Source: Anaerolineae bacterium
GTDB lineage: Bacteria > Chloroflexota > Anaerolineae > JAFGEY01
Length of the DNA stretch: 6,663 nucleotides
Assembly (NCBI GenBank): GCA_016929205.1
Contig: JAFGJF010000542.1
Span: 1 to 6,663 of the forward strand
Direction of reading: 5' to 3'
Part shown: piece after piece, positions 4,173 through 6,663 of the stretch
Layout: the number at the start of each line of letters is the position of its first letter
How positions within the stretch are numbered: position 1 is the first letter of the stretch
Program-made: the position numbers and the translations under genes
The notes under the pieces: generated by a model
What the model saw: only the letters and a program-made list of their open reading frames with translations
Told to the model about the DNA's origin: nothing
Databases searched by the model: none

Positions 4173-6663
4173 ATGACAACAATGATGGTAACGGGAAAAA
4201 AGAGAGGCTTGAAGCTTGTTCACGCCTGGAAGCTCTTGTCAGGTGTCGCAGTGCTGCTTTTGCTGGGCAGCGCGCTGTTGAGGCCGGCGTCTGTGCGCGC
4301 GCAGACGTCCACTCCGGTTCCTGCGTCCGGATGCGCTGTCGACTATTTTTCGGATGGCAGCGTCGCCTGGAACAATGTCGTGTGGGGCTCGGGCGGTGGG
4401 CAGGTCACGGCGAGCGGCGGCGTGCTGCAATTGACGCACACCAACCGGAGTGGAAGCATCGGCAGCCGCGATGACGATGGACATTATTACTATTATCCGA
4501 GCCCGATCGCCGGCGATTTCGATCTCCGGGTGCAGGTCATCAGCCTGGATGAGAACTCGAGCAGCCGGTATTATCCGCGCGCCGGCTTGATGGTGCGCGA
4601 GAGCACGGCCGACGACAGCGACGCGGCCTGGGTGGTCGGTATGACCGGCACGGATTACGACCCCGGAGCCATACAGGTTGGCAAGCGCGACAACGCGGGA
4701 TATAGCACCAATCCAGTTCCGCCTTACTATGACGTGTATATGCAGCCCCCGCCCAATTACTGGCTTCGCATGAGGCGGATGGCGGACGAAATTTACGGCT
4801 TTTATTCCTCAACCGGGTCCGACTGGGTCCCGGTCGGAGATCGGCCGATCACGTTGGACGATACGTCGCTGATCCTGGGGTTGTTTATGGGTGGCGATGG
4901 CGCTAACGCGGATACGGTCCAGTTTGACAACGTGCAGTTTTGCTGGGGTGGGGCGAGTCCGCCGCCGACGCCGACGCCGATCCCCGGTTCCGGGGAGGCC
5001 GATCTGTGGGTTCGTAATGAGGATGCGCCCGATCCGGTGAGCGTGGGCGGGACGCTGATCTATAATGTGTTTGCGATCAACGATGGCCCGAACGTGGCTG
5101 CAGAAACCCAAGTGGTGAACGTCCTTCCGCCTGGCGTGACCTTTGTGTCTGCCACGCCCGAACAGGGCACGTGTGCTGAATCTGGTGGCGTGGTGACCTG
5201 CGATCTCGGCACGGTAAATGTGGGCGCTTTTGGGTCGGTCATGATCGAGATCGAGGTGCGCGTGGACGCCGGTACGACGGGGCTGATTACCAACCGGGCG
5301 AGCGCCTCCAGCCTGACCGCCGATCCGGATACGTCCAATAATACAGCCACCGCGCAGACCCTGGTTGCCGCCGTCAATTGTACCGCCCTCGCTTTGGGCA
5401 ACGTGGAATTTCTCGATCCTGCCGGTCAGGATGGCGGGCGTCTGAGCGTTCACGTTTCGGGCGCGGTTGCCGACATCAAGATCACCTCGGTCGATATAAC
5501 CTGGGATTATATGCAGGGCCTGGATGAGACGAACGTGCACAAAGACGTATACCTATGGGGCGTGTACGTCGATCCCGACAATACCGGTTTTGACGGCGGC
5601 GGGTACCTGGCCCAGGACCTCAACGATGCCGATTCGCCATCGACGGCCAGTGCCGTGCCGCAAACGCTGCCCGGCAGCGGCGGCAACATTTTATTGGATT
5701 TTGATGCCGGCGTGGGCACCCTGGGCCGGCTGGACGATCCGAGCGTGTGGATCGATCTGCAGGGCACGGATTTTGGATTCACAGTGAATTTTGAAAATGA
5801 CCTTTGCCCGCCGCTGTCCAGGCCGGCTGCCGGTGGGCGCGTGCCTCCGACGCCGACGCCGACGCCGACGATGGCCCCACCGACGCCGACGCCGACGCCG
5901 CTGCCGTCGAGTGCATCCTATGGCACGTTCGACGACTTTGAACTCTGCCCGCCGGGCACGGACGATGGCGCGAGTTCGGTGCGCCCCAAGCCGCCGGGAC
6001 TCAAGGACTGCACCTCGGTGCTGTCTGCCTCGGACATGGAGCCGGATAATACCATGTCGTACTGGGTCGAGAATGACGACCTTGCCGAGGCCAGCGGCGT
6101 GGTGCGCTCCTACGGTCCAAGCTGCGATATCTATGGGCGTACCGGCCTCTTTGCCGGGACCTATTCGCTGCTCATTCGCTGCGACCGGGACAGCGGCTGG
6201 CCGTATCCGCCTTACCATCCCTGGACCTATCATCCCTTTGTCGTGCCTGGCTTTGTCGAGTCGGCGGCAGATCTCGATCTCGACATGACCGTTTCGTTCT
6301 ATTACATGATCCCCAAGGCGCACCCGCCGGCCGGGATAGGCGGGTCGGTCGGGCGCAAGGAAGACCAACTCCGCCTGGGGGTCAGGGACGTGGCCAAGTC
6401 GACGATGCTGGTCGAGCCCGTGGTCGTTTCGCAGGACATCGCGTTCGATCGCCGGGGCATATTTATGCCGGTCAAGGTGGAACTGGCGGACGATTTTAGC
6501 TTGGAAAACTATGCCAATCGCGAACTGGCCGTCTACCTGGATGCGCCCAACCCTCGGGATGAGGGTGATACGGAATTTTATGTCGATCAGATCAAGTGTG
6601 ACATTTGCGCGACGGTCAAGGAACCGCCAGAAGAGCCGGGCAAGGTGTACAAGGTGGGCGGCA
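4173..6663 (+). CDS. Exported multidomain surface protein (concanavalin-like, DUF11, jelly-roll), 3' end cut by window
   Basis: The frame from ATG 4173 stays open for 830 codons to the right edge, so the C-terminus is unknown. AGAAGGA (4161-4167) is 5 bases upstream; the ATGs at 4182 and 4185 are spaced less well. Residues 1-43 are a signal peptide: basic KKRGLK, hydrophobic VAVLLLLGSALL, and a likely cut after VRA (41-43). No lipobox Cys is present. Residues 54-257 form a concanavalin/DUF1349-like domain with GDFDLRVQV (114) and GLMVRES (138), like the end of the preceding protein. A short PPPTPTPIP linker follows. Residues 276-399 match DUF11 (ADLWVRNEDAPDPVSVGG ... LPPGVTFVSATPEQGTC ... 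DTSNNTATA). Residues 403-545 are a module I do not recognise, bracketed by Cys403 and Cys545. Residues 558-579 are a Thr/Pro linker. Residues 580-830 begin with FDDFE (586-590) and include FYVDQIKCDIC (802-812), suggestive of a jelly-roll sugar-binding-like fold. It is probably secreted and in one operon with the pseudopilin. A cell-wall or membrane anchor could lie beyond the window. Confidence 0.9.
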   Translation, partial: MTTMMVTGKKRGLKLVHAWKLLSGVAVLLLLGSALLRPASVRAQTSTPVPASGCAVDYFSDGSVAWNNVVWGSGGGQVTASGGVLQLTHTNRSGSIGSRDDDGHYYYYPSPIAGDFDLRVQVISLDENSSSRYYPRAGLMVRESTADDSDAAWVVGMTGTDYDPGAIQVGKRDNAGYSTNPVPPYYDVYMQPPPNYWLRMRRMADEIYGFYSSTGSDWVPVGDRPITLDDTSLILGLFMGGDGANADTVQFDNVQFCWGGASPPPTPTPIPGSGEADLWVRNEDAPDPVSVGGTLIYNVFAINDGPNVAAETQVVNVLPPGVTFVSATPEQGTCAESGGVVTCDLGTVNVGAFGSVMIEIEVRVDAGTTGLITNRASASSLTADPDTSNNTATAQTLVAAVNCTALALGNVEFLDPAGQDGGRLSVHVSGAVADIKITSVDITWDYMQGLDETNVHKDVYLWGVYVDPDNTGFDGGGYLAQDLNDADSPSTASAVPQTLPGSGGNILLDFDAGVGTLGRLDDPSVWIDLQGTDFGFTVNFENDLCPPLSRPAAGGRVPPTPTPTPTMAPPTPTPTPLPSSASYGTFDDFELCPPGTDDGASSVRPKPPGLKDCTSVLSASDMEPDNTMSYWVENDDLAEASGVVRSYGPSCDIYGRTGLFAGTYSLLIRCDRDSGWPYPPYHPWTYHPFVVPGFVESAADLDLDMTVSFYYMIPKAHPPAGIGGSVGRKEDQLRLGVRDVAKSTMLVEPVVVSQDIAFDRRGIFMPVKVELADDFSLENYANRELAVYLDAPNPRDEGDTEFYVDQIKCDICATVKEPPEEPGKVYKVGG
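5847..5900 (+). repeat. CCGACG hexamer microsatellite encoding a Pro-Thr linker
   Basis: Four perfect CCGACG units (5847-5870), then ATGGCCCCA, then three more units plus CCG (5880-5900), encode PTPTPTPT-MAP-PTPTPTP. A shorter version occurs at 4965-4979. The tract separates the Cys-bracketed module from the C-terminal module. Gain or loss of units would keep the frame and only change spacer length. Confidence 0.85.

Noticed and set aside
4809..5540. 243-codon minus-strand ORF
   Set aside because: It overlaps the signal-peptide-bearing surface protein on the other strand, where DUF11 is clearly coded. It is Arg/His-rich without domains.
5791..6288. 165-codon + strand ORF, and similar Arg-rich ORFs at 2664-2951 and 5524-5787
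   Set aside because: These are frame-shifted readings of the Thr/Pro linkers and neighbouring codons, giving poly-Arg strings. The main frame is uninterrupted.

Overview
The window reads as a piece of a moderately GC-rich bacterial chromosome, most likely from the Chloroflexota (Anaerolineae or Chloroflexia type). This is inferred from three things. One is a soluble DegS-like kinase next to a NarL/DegU-type regulator. The second is a TadE-type pseudopilin carrying a large ectodomain. The third is the 'TPTPTPTSTPT' linkers common in surface proteins of that phylum. No rRNA, tRNA, CRISPR array, insertion sequence or plasmid gene is visible. All supported genes lie on the + strand.

Layout. (1) Bases 3-347 are the 3' end of a response regulator gene that begins before the window; only the end of the inter-domain linker and the LuxR-type DNA-binding domain are present. 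(2) A gap of about 108 bases holds a 10-base perfect palindrome and a 13-base-stem hairpin. (3) Bases 456-1520 encode a soluble DegS/NarX-family histidine kinase, presumably the partner of that regulator. (4) A 338-base intergenic region holds two hairpins (the second followed by six T), two TATAAT boxes, a predicted leader hairpin, three 16-base tandem repeats and a possible 12-codon leader ORF. It looks like the end of one transcription unit and the promoter and leader of the next. (5) Bases 1859-4120 encode a 753-residue protein: a TadE-like prepilin anchor, a Thr/Pro linker, a module not identified, a CARDB-like domain and a concanavalin-like (DUF1349-like) domain. (6) Only 52 bases later, a long ORF starts at 4173 and stays open to the right edge (830 codons without a stop). 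It encodes a signal peptide, a second copy of the concanavalin-like domain, a DUF11 domain, a cysteine-bracketed module not identified, another Thr/Pro linker and a jelly-roll-like C-terminal module.

Working model (inference). The last two genes form a surface or pilus operon: a membrane-anchored, pilin-like modular protein and a co-expressed exported modular protein sharing a homologous domain, probably for adhesion, matrix assembly or polysaccharide binding. The two-component pair lies next to the operon and could control it, but the likely terminator between them means the sequence does not prove that link. The most unusual points are the pseudopilin-adhesin architecture, the shared domain in adjacent proteins, a stop codon that seems to clip the last strand of one copy, and the GGAG-bearing tandem repeats in the leader.
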